Shown here: one piece after another, positions 1 to 8,462 of the stretch
How positions within the stretch are numbered: the first letter of the stretch is position 1
Layout: each line of letters starts with the position of its first letter
Source: Rhodobacter sp.
Lineage (GTDB): Bacteria > Pseudomonadota > Alphaproteobacteria > Rhodobacterales > Rhodobacteraceae
NCBI GenBank assembly: GCA_027484985.1
Contig: JAIXRW010000068.1
Coordinates: 1 to 64,000 of the forward strand
Length of the DNA: 64,000 nt
Direction of reading: 5' to 3'
Translations under genes and position numbers: made by a program
Notes under the pieces: model-generated
Told to the model about the DNA's origin: nothing
Seen by the model: only the letters and a program-made list of their open reading frames with translations
Database searches by the model: none

Positions 1-25
1 CTAGCGCGGGTATGGCTGTGGCGCG

Positions 26-745
26 TCAGGGGCCGATATAGCTGCGAACCAGTGCCGAGGAGAGTAGCGTCCAGCCATCGGCCACCACGAAGAAGGCCAG
101 CTTGAACGGCAGCGAAACGATGGCGGGCGGCACCATCATCATCCCCATCGACATCAGCACGGCAGATACGACAAGGTCGATGATCAGGAAGGGCAGGAAC
201 ACCATGAACCCGATCTGGAAGGCCCGCGTGATTTCCGACAGCATGAAAGACGGCACCAAAAGCGATAGCGGCGCGTCGATGGCGGCCGAGCTTTCGCCCG
301 GGCGCAGGGCCTGAAGCGCGGTGAAGGTATCGGCATCGAGCCGCGCCGCCATGAAGGCGCGGAAGGGTTTTTGCACCTGATCGAGCGCCTCGACCGCGGT
401 GATCTGGCCTGCGTTGAGCGGGGCGATGCCCTTGTCCCACGCCTCGGTAAAGACGGGGTCCATGATGAACCATGTAAGGAAGATGGCAAGGCTGACCATC
501 AGCATGTTGGGCGGGGCCTGTTGCAGCCCGATGGCCTGCCGCAGGATCGACAGGACGGTGACGATGAAGGGAAAGCAGGTCACGGTCACCGCAAGGCCGG
601 GCGCAAGGCCAAGCACGGTGACCAGCAGCAAAAGCTGCACGGTTCGGGTGGACAGAAGCGGCCCGTCGCCCAGTGACAGCGACAGGTCTTGCGGTGCGGC
701 GGGGCCTGCAAGCAACAGCAGCGCGGGCAGAAGCCAGCGGATCAC
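26..745 (-). CDS. fliP: Flagellar type III export protein FliP
   Basis: FliP is part of the export gate core (FliP-FliQ-FliR) in the flagellar basal body. The 239-residue product opens with a cleavable signal peptide (about residues 1-18), as most FliP proteins do. It then has transmembrane segments near 35-60 and 80-100 and a C-terminal pair near 180-225. The C-terminal segment PFKLAFFVVADGW fits the FliP family signature. It is the last gene of the fliF-fliH-fliN-fliP operon, and its ATG overlaps the fliN stop by 4 bases. FliQ and FliR are encoded elsewhere in this window. Length and composition are normal, so the identification is firm. Confidence 0.95.
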   Translation of the reverse strand: MIRWLLPALLLLAGPAAPQDLSLSLGDGPLLSTRTVQLLLLVTVLGLAPGLAVTVTCFPFIVTVLSILRQAIGLQQAPPNMLMVSLAIFLTWFIMDPVFTEAWDKGIAPLNAGQITAVEALDQVQKPFRAFMAARLDADTFTALQALRPGESSAAIDAPLSLLVPSFMLSEITRAFQIGFMVFLPFLIIDLVVSAVLMSMGMMMVPPAIVSLPFKLAFFVVADGWTLLSSALVRSYIGP

Positions 746-1005
746 AGCGGTTCACCGGGGCTGGCCACTTCGGTCAGGCGCACGGCCAGTTGGCCGGACG
801 GATCGCCCGGAACCTCGTGCAGTTCGCCGCGGGCGATGAGGCGGTCGCCCACATAGAGTTCGACCGGATCTTCGACGCGGCGGTCAAGCACCAGCACCGC
901 ATCGCGACCGAGGCGCAAAAGGTCGCGCACGATGGGGCGGGCGCGGCCGACCGAGACGGTGATTTCAATCGGAACCTGGGCGAAGGGGGTGGTGTCATCG
1001 GGCAT
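742..1005 (-). CDS. fliN: Flagellar switch protein FliN (C-ring)
   Basis: The product is about 87 residues of the SpoA (surface presentation of antigens) fold that makes the lower C-ring and takes part in torque switching. Diagnostic stretches are PIEITVSVGRA near residue 10 and LVLDRRVEDPVELYVGD in the middle, followed by a RGELHEV strand. An upstream in-frame ATG at 1026 would add seven residues, but the 1005 start begins MPDDTTPF just before the conserved domain and overlaps fliH by only 11 bases, so I prefer it. It is a short FliN made of the SpoA domain alone, as is common in alphaproteobacteria. Confidence 0.9.
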   Translation of the reverse strand: MPDDTTPFAQVPIEITVSVGRARPIVRDLLRLGRDAVLVLDRRVEDPVELYVGDRLIARGELHEVPGDPSGQLAVRLTEVASPGEPL

Positions 1006-1585
1006 GGCTTTGCACCTGTGTTTCAAGGGTGAAGAAATCGTCGAGCGCTGCGGCGATGGCCGATACGGCGGTGTCGATGTCGATCCGCGCTTCGGCCTGA
1101 TCGAGTGACAGGCGGATGTCGCCGGGCGACAGGGTGGCGTCTTCGATCAGGGTGACGGGAAGGCCCAGCGCAGGGACGCAAAGCGCCTCGATCGCGGGGC
1201 GGATATCGGGGTGAAGGCGCAGGGTGACGGGGGGTTCGGACAGATCATCTGCCATGGGCATGAGCGTTTCGAGCACAAGCGCGGGCAGGGCCGCCTGCGC
1301 CATGCGGGGCAAAAGCCGGGCGGCCATCTGCATCAGCAGCGGCTGGAGCGCACCGAGGATATGGGCCCGCGCCTCTTGGTAGGTGAAGCCGAGTGCTTGC
1401 AGGCTTTCGGTGGCGCGTGCTTCGGCCATGGCGCGTTCGGCGGCATGGGCAGCGGCGGCATCGTCCCATCCGGCGGCATAGCCCGCGTCAAAGCCGGCAA
1501 GCCGCGCCTCGTCCGACTGGGTGACTTCGGCGGGGGTCGGATCGGGGGCGGGGTGATCGCTGAAGGTTTCAAGCGACAGGGGCAT
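995..1585 (-). CDS. fliH: FliH-like flagellar export regulator
   Basis: This 196-residue protein lies between fliF and fliN, the place where FliH (FlbE in Caulobacter) is encoded. FliH binds the export ATPase FliI and docks it on the C-ring. An Ala/Glu-rich helical part (about residues 25-75) contains GxxxG-like spacing (AGFDAGYAAGWDD). A C-terminal V/A-ATPase E-subunit-like part follows, ending with the strand pattern VTLIEDATLSPGDIRLSLD near 145-165. Its ATG overlaps the fliF stop by one base (TGATG). Family sequence conservation is low, so the call leans on domain pattern and position. Confidence 0.8.
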   Translation of the reverse strand: MPLSLETFSDHPAPDPTPAEVTQSDEARLAGFDAGYAAGWDDAAAAHAAERAMAEARATESLQALGFTYQEARAHILGALQPLLMQMAARLLPRMAQAALPALVLETLMPMADDLSEPPVTLRLHPDIRPAIEALCVPALGLPVTLIEDATLSPGDIRLSLDQAEARIDIDTAVSAIAAALDDFFTLETQVQSHAR

Positions 1586-3144
1586 CAGGTCTTCTCCGGT
1601 TCGGATTCCATCCAGCCGCGCAGGATTTCGACCGATTCGGCCTGACGTTCCTCGATCAGGCGGCGCAGGCGGGCGACGGGATCGGTTTCGGCGTCAAGCG
1701 TGATGTCGATCAGGTCGGGGGTGGAGGGTTCGGGGGGCGTCACCTCGCCATCAAGGGCGGGCTGGCCTTCGGGCAGGGCGAGCGGGTTTTGCTGGCGGGC
1801 TGCAAGGGCGGGGCGCAGCACGAACAGGCCAAGCAATGCGACGACAAGGGCCAGAACGCCAAGTTCGACCAAGGTCATCACATCAAGGCTGCCCGACAGA
1901 AGCGGCGTGTCACCGGCAGTGACAAGGGTGCCGTCTTGCGGCGGGGCGCTAAATTCGAGCGTTTTGAGGGTTAGGACATCGCCGCGGTCGGGGTTTATGC
2001 CTGCCGCCGCACTGACCAGATCTTGCAGCGCGGCCATTTCCGCGTCGCTGCGGGGTTGCCATGTTTCGGTGCCGTCATCGGCTGTGGTGCGGGTGCCATC
2101 AACCAGCACCGCAACGGTCATGCGGCGGATGTCGCCCGGGTTGTGGGTGACGGCGCGCTGGGTTTCCGACACCTCGTAGCTGACGCTTTCGTTGGTTTCC
2201 GAGCTTTGGCTGCTGGTGCCGGTCTGGGCGGTGCCATCAGGCAGGTTTGACGCCACGGTGACGGCCCCGGTGCCGCCCGAATTGGTGCCTGATTTCGAGA
2301 CGGATTCGGTTTTGACCGGAACGCGGCCCTGCGGGTCGATCTTTCGTTCGGTCAGCTGTTCGGCGCGGGTTTCCATTTCGATGGCCACCTGCACGACGGC
2401 GTGGCCCGCCCCGACGCGGGCGGTAAGCAGGCGTTCGACATTGGCGCGGATGGTTTCGGCCCGCTGTTCGGCCGAAGCCTGCGACGCGGTGGCGGGTTCA
2501 AGCGGCACAAGGCCGCCCACGCTGTCGATCACTTCAACGGTTTCGGGGGTCATGCCGGGGATGGCCGCGGCGACCAGATGGCGCAGGGCCCGCGCCTCGG
2601 CCTGCGAGATGCTGCCTGCAAGGCTGGTGACCACGACTGAGGCAGTAGCGGCCTGTTTGGCGCCGAAGGGCTGGGCCACGGGGCGTGCGATGTGCACGCG
2701 GGCGGCGCGGAAGGCGGGGTTGGCAAGGATGGTGCGGGCAAGTTCGCCTTCGGTGGCGCGGCCCCATGCGGCATCGAACATCTGCGCGGTGGTGCCAAAG
2801 CCCGACAGACCGTCGAGCAGTTCGTAGCCCGCGCCAGTAGGGGCAGGCAAGCCTTCGGCGGCAAGCTCCATGCGAAGCGAATCGCGGCGGGCGGCATCGA
2901 CCATGATCGCCTGACCCTGCACGCTGTAGGTGACGCCCCTGCCTTCGAGGGCGGTCACGATTTCGCCCGAGCGGGCAGGATCGAGGCCAGAGTAAAGCAG
3001 CGCCATGTCGGGCGTGCTGGCCATACGGCCAAGGGCAAGAATGGCCACGAACATGGCGAGTGTCGCCCCGATGATGGCGATTCGCGGCCGCAGTGGCAGA
3101 CCGGACCAAAAGGACAAAAGCGGGTTCACGCGGGCCTCCGACAC
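1585..3144 (-). CDS. fliF: Flagellar MS-ring protein FliF
   Basis: FliF forms the MS-ring in the inner membrane. The 519 residues show an N-terminal transmembrane helix (about 20-42) and the YscJ/FliF ring-building motif domain, with LLYSGLDPARSGEIV near 50 and the conserved FGTTAQMFDAAWGRATEGEL near 115. A long Ser/Thr/Gly-rich linker follows (about 280-330), then a second transmembrane helix near 425-445. The C-terminal tail, which binds FliG in other species, ends RLRRLIEERQAESVEILRGW. It is first in the fliF-fliH-fliN-fliP operon. Unlike many clusters, no fliG follows it. Confidence 0.97.
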   Translation of the reverse strand: MSEARVNPLLSFWSGLPLRPRIAIIGATLAMFVAILALGRMASTPDMALLYSGLDPARSGEIVTALEGRGVTYSVQGQAIMVDAARRDSLRMELAAEGLPAPTGAGYELLDGLSGFGTTAQMFDAAWGRATEGELARTILANPAFRAARVHIARPVAQPFGAKQAATASVVVTSLAGSISQAEARALRHLVAAAIPGMTPETVEVIDSVGGLVPLEPATASQASAEQRAETIRANVERLLTARVGAGHAVVQVAIEMETRAEQLTERKIDPQGRVPVKTESVSKSGTNSGGTGAVTVASNLPDGTAQTGTSSQSSETNESVSYEVSETQRAVTHNPGDIRRMTVAVLVDGTRTTADDGTETWQPRSDAEMAALQDLVSAAAGINPDRGDVLTLKTLEFSAPPQDGTLVTAGDTPLLSGSLDVMTLVELGVLALVVALLGLFVLRPALAARQQNPLALPEGQPALDGEVTPPEPSTPDLIDITLDAETDPVARLRRLIEERQAESVEILRGWMESEPEKT

Positions 3145-3186
3145 GGGCGTTCTGCCCTGACGAGAGCCAGTCTTGGGGTCATCGTC

Positions 3187-3201
3187 TTAACATTCGGTTA
3201 G
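3187..3201. promoter_or_regulatory. Candidate CtrA binding site between fliF and fliL
   Basis: The divergent fliF/fliL gap (3145-3241) contains TTAA, seven bases, then TTAG. This is one base from the CtrA consensus TTAA-N7-TTAA. CtrA controls flagellar genes in Rhodobacterales and Caulobacter, so the location makes biological sense. It is a single motif match and no promoter elements were proven around it. Confidence 0.5.
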
Positions 3202-3241
3202 GGCGGCTGCGCTATTTCTGGATTGCGCAAAGGAGGCTTGC

Positions 3242-3709
3242 ATGGCCGCGACCGAGCAAGAGCAGACAGTCCCGAAGAAGCGGCGGATCCTTCCGCTGCT
3301 GCTGGTGGGCCTGTTGGCCTGCGTACTGGGCGGGGCGGGGTTCTATGTCACCTGGTCGGGCCTGCTGCTGGGCGAATCGGCGCAAGACGAGGCTGCAACG
3401 CCACTGCCCGATATCGGTTTTGTGCCGATCGATCCGGTGGTGATCTCGTTGCCGGAAACCGCGCGCAGCACGCATCTGCGGTTTACCGCCCAGCTTGAGG
3501 TGGGCACGCCGCACAAGGCGGATGTGGTGCTGCTGCTGCCGAGGATCGTCGATGTGCTGAACGGCTATCTGCGGGCCATCGATGTGGCCGAACTTGAAGA
3601 CCCGACCGCGCTGGTGCGGATCAGGTCGCAGCTTTTGCGGCGCATCCAGCTTGTCACCGGCGAGGGGCGGGTGCGCGACCTGCTGGTCACCGAATTCGTG
3701 CTGAATTGA
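3242..3709 (+). CDS. fliL: FliL family stator-associated protein (copy 1)
   Basis: The 155-residue protein has a basic cytoplasmic N-terminus (PKKRR), one transmembrane helix (about 16-40) and a periplasmic FliL domain. The domain runs from VPIDPVVISLPE near 60 to the C-terminal LLVTEFVLN. FliL supports the motor stator. The start is preceded by a good ribosome site (AAAGGAGG at 3229-3236). It is the first gene of the plus-strand operon that also holds motA. A second, diverged FliL-family gene is present at 12655-13098. Confidence 0.9.
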   Translation: MAATEQEQTVPKKRRILPLLLVGLLACVLGGAGFYVTWSGLLLGESAQDEAATPLPDIGFVPIDPVVISLPETARSTHLRFTAQLEVGTPHKADVVLLLPRIVDVLNGYLRAIDVAELEDPTALVRIRSQLLRRIQLVTGEGRVRDLLVTEFVLN

Positions 3710-3721
3710 AAGGAGAACCCT

Positions 3722-4087
3722 GTGGGACCGTTTCCGATTGCCATCCTGTCCGATCTGCTGCTGGCCGCCGGCGCGTTCGGCGCTGCGTTCTACTGCCATA
3801 TTCTGTCAGGACGGTTGAAGCGGTTCAACGCGTTGGAAAGCGGCATGGGCGGGGCTATCGCCGTGCTGTCGGCGCAGGTTGACGACATGACGCGCGCGCT
3901 GGTCGCGGCCCAGCGGCAGGCGCAGCAATCGTCCGAGGGGTTGACGGCGCTGATCGCGCGGGGCGATGCGGCCGCGGCACGGCTAGAATTGCTCATGGCA
4001 TCGCTGCACGACCTGCCCGATGCGGATGAACCGCGCAAGTTGCGGGTGGTCAGGCGGCGGGCCGAAGGCGCGGGGGCGGTGTCGTGA
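3722..4087 (+). CDS. Small membrane-anchored protein in the flagellar operon
   Basis: I do not recognise a named family. The 121-residue product starts with GTG, 12 bases behind fliL and preceded by GAAAGGAG. It has one N-terminal membrane helix (about 5-28) followed by a helical, Ala/Gln-rich stretch (about 45-100) that could form a coiled coil, and a basic tail (KLRVVRRR). The position between fliL and a MotE-like gene, with a 4-base overlap downstream, suggests a role in motor or export assembly. Rhodobacterales flagellar clusters often carry a gene of this shape here. Confidence 0.75.
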   Translation: MGPFPIAILSDLLLAAGAFGAAFYCHILSGRLKRFNALESGMGGAIAVLSAQVDDMTRALVAAQRQAQQSSEGLTALIARGDAAAARLELLMASLHDLPDADEPRKLRVVRRRAEGAGAVS

Positions 4088-4635
4088 AGATGCGGGTCGG
4101 CCGTGGTGTTCTGACGGTGATCGCGCTGTGCTGTGCGGCCTCGGGCGCGATGCGGTTGGGGTTCGGGGTGGGTGCCGCGCTGGCGCTGGGGCCCGAACAG
4201 ACAGTGGCAGAGGATGCGACCTGCACCGAAACGCCGCTTGCCGTGGCCGAGGCGCTGACGCGGCGCGAGGCGCGGGTGTCCGAGCGCGAGGCCAGCCTGA
4301 ACGAACGGCTGGCCGCGCTGGCGCTGGCCGAAAAGGCGATCACCGCGCGCATGACCGAGCTGGACGAGGCGCGCAAGGGCCTGATGCAGGTGGTCGATGT
4401 GGCCGATGGTGCCGCCGAGGACGACCTTGCCCGGCTGACAGCGGTGTACGAGGCGATGAAGCCCGCAGATGCGGCGCGGGTTTTTGCGGCGATGTCGCCC
4501 GATTTCGCGGCGGGTTTTCTGGGCCGGATGCGGCCGGAAACCGCCGCGACGGTGCTGGCCGCGCTTGACCCGAAGCTGGCCTTCGAGCTGACGGCGATGG
4601 TGGCGGGGCGCAATGCGAAAGCCCCGACCGAATAG
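4084..4635 (+). CDS. MotE-like protein (MgtE N-domain)
   Basis: The 183-residue protein begins with a GTG that overlaps the previous stop by 4 bases. It has an N-terminal membrane or signal segment (about 8-36), then a long charged coiled coil (about 55-110, rich in REA/REASLNERLAALAL). It ends in the MgtE-N-like helical repeat AVYEAMKPADAARVFAAMSP ... FLGRMRPETAATVLAALDP (about 120-165). This is the layout of MotE (periplasmic chaperone for MotC in rhizobia) and related FliG-like motor proteins. The domain is clear. The exact partner here is not known. Confidence 0.75.
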   Translation: MKMRVGRGVLTVIALCCAASGAMRLGFGVGAALALGPEQTVAEDATCTETPLAVAEALTRREARVSEREASLNERLAALALAEKAITARMTELDEARKGLMQVVDVADGAAEDDLARLTAVYEAMKPADAARVFAAMSPDFAAGFLGRMRPETAATVLAALDPKLAFELTAMVAGRNAKAPTE

Positions 4636-4689
4636 GGTTTCGTTAAGCGCGGGCGGTCATGATGCGGAAAGCGGAACGAGGGAAGCGGC

Positions 4690-5559
4690 ATGTTGGGCAT
4701 CATAGGGATCGTGGTGATCATGGTCATGGTCTTTGGCGGCTATGTGGCCGCCGGGGGCAAGATGGCGATAATCCTGCATGCGCTGCCCTTCGAGATGGTG
4801 ATGATCGGGGGGGCTGCGGTCGGGGCCTTCATCATCTCGAACGACGCGGCGACCATCAAGCATACGCTGCGCGATGTGCCGCGGGTGTTCAAGGGCGCGA
4901 AATGGAAGACCGGCGACTACCGCGATCTGCTGTGCCTGCTGTTTGAATTGATCCGGCTGGCGCGGACCAACCCCGTGGCGTTGGAAGAGCATATCGAATC
5001 GCCCGACACTTCGGCCATTTTCGCGCGCTATCCGAACATTCTGGCCGACCATGACGCGACCGACCTGATCTGCGACACGCTGCGCGCGGGATCGATGAAC
5101 TATGACGATCCGCATCAGGTGGAAGAGGTGCTGGACAAGCGGACCGAACAGGCCACGCATCACGCGATGCATTCCAGCCATGCCTTGCAGACCATGGCCG
5201 ATGCCTTGCCCGCGCTGGGAATCGTGGCGGCCGTTCTGGGGGTGATCAAGACCATGGGGTCTATCGACCAGCCGCCCGAGATTCTGGGCAAGATGATCGG
5301 CGGGGCGCTGGTGGGAACCTTTCTGGGCGTGTTCATCGCCTATGGCATCGTGGGCCCCTTTGCCGCGCGGCTGAAGGCGGTGGTCGAGCAGGACGCGCAG
5401 TTCTACCGACTGATCCGCGAGGTTCTGGTGGCCAATCTGCACAGCCATCCGGCGAATATCTGCATCGAGGTGGGGCGGCAGAACACGCCGCATGATGCAA
5501 GGCCCAGCTTTGCCGATCTCGAACAGGCGCTGCGGGCGCTGCGGACGGATGCGGCATGA
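4690..5559 (+). CDS. motA: Flagellar motor stator protein MotA
   Basis: MotA forms the ion-conducting stator with MotB. The 289 residues show four membrane helices (about 2-20, 28-50, 175-195 and 205-230). The cytoplasmic loop carries LIRLARTNPVALEEHIE (about 89-105), which holds the charged residues that face FliG. The channel motif ALPALGIVAAVLGVIKTMG is near 172-190. No motB follows: the next gene, overlapping by 4 bases, encodes a large secreted protein instead. The MotB partner must be elsewhere. Confidence 0.96.
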   Translation: MLGIIGIVVIMVMVFGGYVAAGGKMAIILHALPFEMVMIGGAAVGAFIISNDAATIKHTLRDVPRVFKGAKWKTGDYRDLLCLLFELIRLARTNPVALEEHIESPDTSAIFARYPNILADHDATDLICDTLRAGSMNYDDPHQVEEVLDKRTEQATHHAMHSSHALQTMADALPALGIVAAVLGVIKTMGSIDQPPEILGKMIGGALVGTFLGVFIAYGIVGPFAARLKAVVEQDAQFYRLIREVLVANLHSHPANICIEVGRQNTPHDARPSFADLEQALRALRTDAA

Positions 5560-7739
5560 TCCGGCTGGTTGTCTTTCTGGCGCTGATGCTGGGCGGTCCG
5601 GCCGCTGCTGCCGCCGTGCGGGTCACGACGGGCGAACATGACGGGTTTACGCGGGTTGTGCTGCAATTTCCCGGCGCGGTCGATTGGCAGGTGGGCCGCA
5701 CCGAAGACGGGTATGAATTGCGCGTGACGGGCGATTCCCCCGCCTATGACCTTTCGGCTGCGTTCGACCGGATCGGGCGGGAACGGGTTGCCTCGCTTTG
5801 GGCCGATCCAGCAAATGGGGCGTTGCGTCTGGGGGTGGGCTGTGCCTGCCATGCCTTTCCGTTTGCGCTGCGACCCGATGTCGTGGTGATCGATGTGCAG
5901 GATGGCCCGCCCCCGCCCGGCTGGGGGTTCGAGGCGGCTATCGGCGGTGCGACCCTGCCGCCTTTGACCGGCCGTACCGCGCCCGGCGATTCGGTGGCGG
6001 TGGCGGCGGCCATGGCGCCGTGGGACTGGCGCGACATCGCGCTTGGCAACCGGTGGGGCAGTCTTGGGCAACGGGATGCGCCTGCGGAAACGGCGCTGCT
6101 GCCGCCGCTGGGCGGGCGGGGCGGATTGCCCGTTGCACCCGGGGCGCAGGGCGCGGTTGAGATGCGGGCCTTGCAGGTGGCCTTGGCCGAAGGCATGGCG
6201 CGGGCCGCGACGCAGGGGCTGGTCGATCCGGTCAAGCGCCTGCCTGCCGCGCAGTCGGGGGCACAGCCGCCGCCGATAGCGCAGGTGACGCTCGGGATCG
6301 GCATCGCGGCCAGACCGGCCTCGGCCCCCGAACCGAACCTTTCAGCCGAAGGGTTGCAATGCCCGGACGAAGGCGCGCTTGCGGTGCAGGATTGGGGCGA
6401 TGGCCGACCGATCCACGAGCAGATGGCGGATGCCACGGCCAGCCTGACGGGCGAGTTTGACCGGACCGAACCCGATGCGCTGGCGCGGGCGGTCAAGTTT
6501 TACCTGTTCCTCGGCTTCGGAGCCGAGGCGCGGGCCTTGGTGCATGCCTTTGGCGGATCGCAGGCCGAGGGACCGCTTTGGTCAAGCCTGTCGCGCCTTG
6601 TCGATGGCGAGACCGATCCCGGTGGGGCGTTCAGCGGTTTGGCGGGGTGCGACAGCCCTGCCGCGCTGTGGGCCACGCTGGCCGATCCGGCCCTTCCCGT
6701 GGGCGAAGTGGAGACCCGCGCGCTGTTGCGGGCCTTTTCGGCGCTGCCGCCGCATCTGCGCCAGCAACTTGGCCCCGGACTGGCCGAGCGGTTCATGGCG
6801 GCGGGCGATGCCAGCACGGCGCAGGCCCTATCGGACGCGCTGCTGCGGCCTGCTGCCAGCGATGCCGACCGGCGCACCCTGCTGATGCAGGCGCGGCTTG
6901 CCCTGCGTGCGGGTGATACGCAAGCGGCCGACCACCTGTTGGCCCGTCTGCTGGAAGACCCGGGCCCGCTGACGGCGCAGGTGATCGGGTTGCAGATCGA
7001 TTTTGCGGCGGTGACGGTGGCGCCCGTCACGCAGGCGCAGGTGACGACGATCGAGGCCATGCTGCGCGAGGCCGATGCCGAAACCCGGCCGGAACTGGAG
7101 CGGGCGCTGGTTCTGGCGCGGGCTTTGGCAGGCGATTATGCGGCTGCCTTCCAGTCGGATATGGATTGGCCGACGCAGGCCGACCTGTGGTGTCTGCTGT
7201 CGCTGAACGGGCCGGATGACGCGCTATTGGCGCAGGCCTTGGGGGTAGGTGCCGACCTGCCCGCTGATCTGCCCGCCGCAACGCGGCTGAAGGTGGCGGA
7301 ACGGTTGCTCGATCTGGGGTTTGCCGAGGCGGCGCGGCAGTGGAATGGCGGGGGCGACCCTGTGGTCGAGGCGCGGGCTGCGCTGGCGCTGGGCGATGCC
7401 AACGGGGCGCTGGCCGCGTTGGGCATCGCATCGGACGAAGCGGCGCGCAAGGTGCGGGCCGAGGCGCTGATGCAGATTGATGCCGCAGCCGCTGCCCGTG
7501 CCTTTCTTGATCTGGGCGACGCGGCCGAAGCCGCGCGCGCGGCGCGGCTGTCAGGGGACTGGACAGCGCTTTCGGGGGCAGAAGACCCGCTTTGGGCAAA
7601 GGTGGCGGGCAGTCTTGCGGCGCCTGCGATGCCGCCCGCGGCGCTGGCGCGCAGCCGTGCCTTGGTGGCCAGTGCGGATGACACGCGGCTTGCCGTCGAG
7701 GCGCTGCTGTCGGGCGTTCCATCGCCCGAAGCGCCGTAG
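5556..7739 (+). CDS. Large secreted AMIN-like/helical-repeat protein behind motA
   Basis: I cannot give this 727-residue protein a name. It has a signal peptide (about 1-20, ending AAAAA) and then a beta-rich N-terminal part (about 20-115) with TRVVLQFPGAVDWQV, resembling AMIN domains that bind cell-wall or secretin partners. After a low-complexity linker with prolines (about 125-290) comes a long Ala/Leu-rich helical region (about 300-715) with TPR/HEAT-like spacing, such as ADHLLARLLEDPG and AERLLDLGFAEAARQW. The ATG overlaps the motA stop by 4 bases, so it is almost certainly cotranslated with motA. A periplasmic motor or peptidoglycan role is inferred from domain and position only. Confidence 0.75.
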   Translation: MIRLVVFLALMLGGPAAAAAVRVTTGEHDGFTRVVLQFPGAVDWQVGRTEDGYELRVTGDSPAYDLSAAFDRIGRERVASLWADPANGALRLGVGCACHAFPFALRPDVVVIDVQDGPPPPGWGFEAAIGGATLPPLTGRTAPGDSVAVAAAMAPWDWRDIALGNRWGSLGQRDAPAETALLPPLGGRGGLPVAPGAQGAVEMRALQVALAEGMARAATQGLVDPVKRLPAAQSGAQPPPIAQVTLGIGIAARPASAPEPNLSAEGLQCPDEGALAVQDWGDGRPIHEQMADATASLTGEFDRTEPDALARAVKFYLFLGFGAEARALVHAFGGSQAEGPLWSSLSRLVDGETDPGGAFSGLAGCDSPAALWATLADPALPVGEVETRALLRAFSALPPHLRQQLGPGLAERFMAAGDASTAQALSDALLRPAASDADRRTLLMQARLALRAGDTQAADHLLARLLEDPGPLTAQVIGLQIDFAAVTVAPVTQAQVTTIEAMLREADAETRPELERALVLARALAGDYAAAFQSDMDWPTQADLWCLLSLNGPDDALLAQALGVGADLPADLPAATRLKVAERLLDLGFAEAARQWNGGGDPVVEARAALALGDANGALAALGIASDEAARKVRAEALMQIDAAAAARAFLDLGDAAEAARAARLSGDWTALSGAEDPLWAKVAGSLAAPAMPPAALARSRALVASADDTRLAVEALLSGVPSPEAP

Positions 7740-7808
7740 GTGCCGCGCTAACGGGCTGGAAAGATTCGCCCGCTAGACTGGCCTGCGAACGCCTAGAAGG
7801 GGCCCTGG

Positions 7809-8462
7809 ATGAAGCGGATCTTGCCGATATTGCTGTTTGCCGCGCTGCCTGCGATGGCGGACACGACCTGCGATGTTGCCGCGTTCAAGGCGGCCGAGGA
7901 AAGCAGCGTGCCGCTGGCTGTTTTAACGGCGATCACACGGGCCGAAACCAACACCAAGCGGGATGGCGGCTATGGGCCATGGCCATGGACGATCAACCAT
8001 GCCGGGCAGGGTGAATGGTTCGATACACCCGAGGCGGCGCTGGAGCGGATCGATGCGCTGATCGCGGCGGGCGAAAGCCTTGATGTGGGATGTTTCCAGA
8101 TCAACACCCGCTGGCATGGCGCGGCCTTCGGTTCGGCGCAGGAAATGCTCGATCCCGTGACCAATGCACGCTATGCGGCGCGCTATCTGGAAGAACTGTA
8201 TGCCGAGGCGGGTGAATGGCGGCTGGCTGTGGCCGCCTATCATTCGCGCGACCCTGATCGCGGGGCGGGCTATGCCGACCGTGTGGCCGCGCTGATGCGT
8301 GCGGATGACACGCCCGTCACGCTGCCCGAAACCGAAGGGGGCGCGATGCTGCCGACGCTGAGGCGCGTGAACCGCTTTCCGCTGTTGCAGGGGGGGGCGC
8401 CATTGGGGCGCGGATCGCTGTTCGCGGCCGTGGGTCTGGCGCTGCCGCTGGTGGGGCCATGA
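7809..8462 (+). CDS. SltF-like flagellar lytic transglycosylase
   Basis: The 217-residue exported protein (signal peptide about 1-17, ending AMA) has a goose-lysozyme/SLT fold. The likely catalytic Glu is in ITRAETNT (about residue 46), followed by VGCFQINTRWHG near 93 and AVAAYHSRDPDRG near 140. Dedicated transglycosylases (SltF in Rhodobacter sphaeroides, RlpA or FlgJ elsewhere) open the cell wall for the rod. The C-terminal extension ends in a hydrophobic stretch. It overlaps flhA by 4 bases. The rod-scaffold FlgJ-like protein at 21689-21952 has no enzyme domain, so this gene probably supplies the muramidase. Confidence 0.85.
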   Translation: MKRILPILLFAALPAMADTTCDVAAFKAAEESSVPLAVLTAITRAETNTKRDGGYGPWPWTINHAGQGEWFDTPEAALERIDALIAAGESLDVGCFQINTRWHGAAFGSAQEMLDPVTNARYAARYLEELYAEAGEWRLAVAAYHSRDPDRGAGYADRVAALMRADDTPVTLPETEGGAMLPTLRRVNRFPLLQGGAPLGRGSLFAAVGLALPLVGP

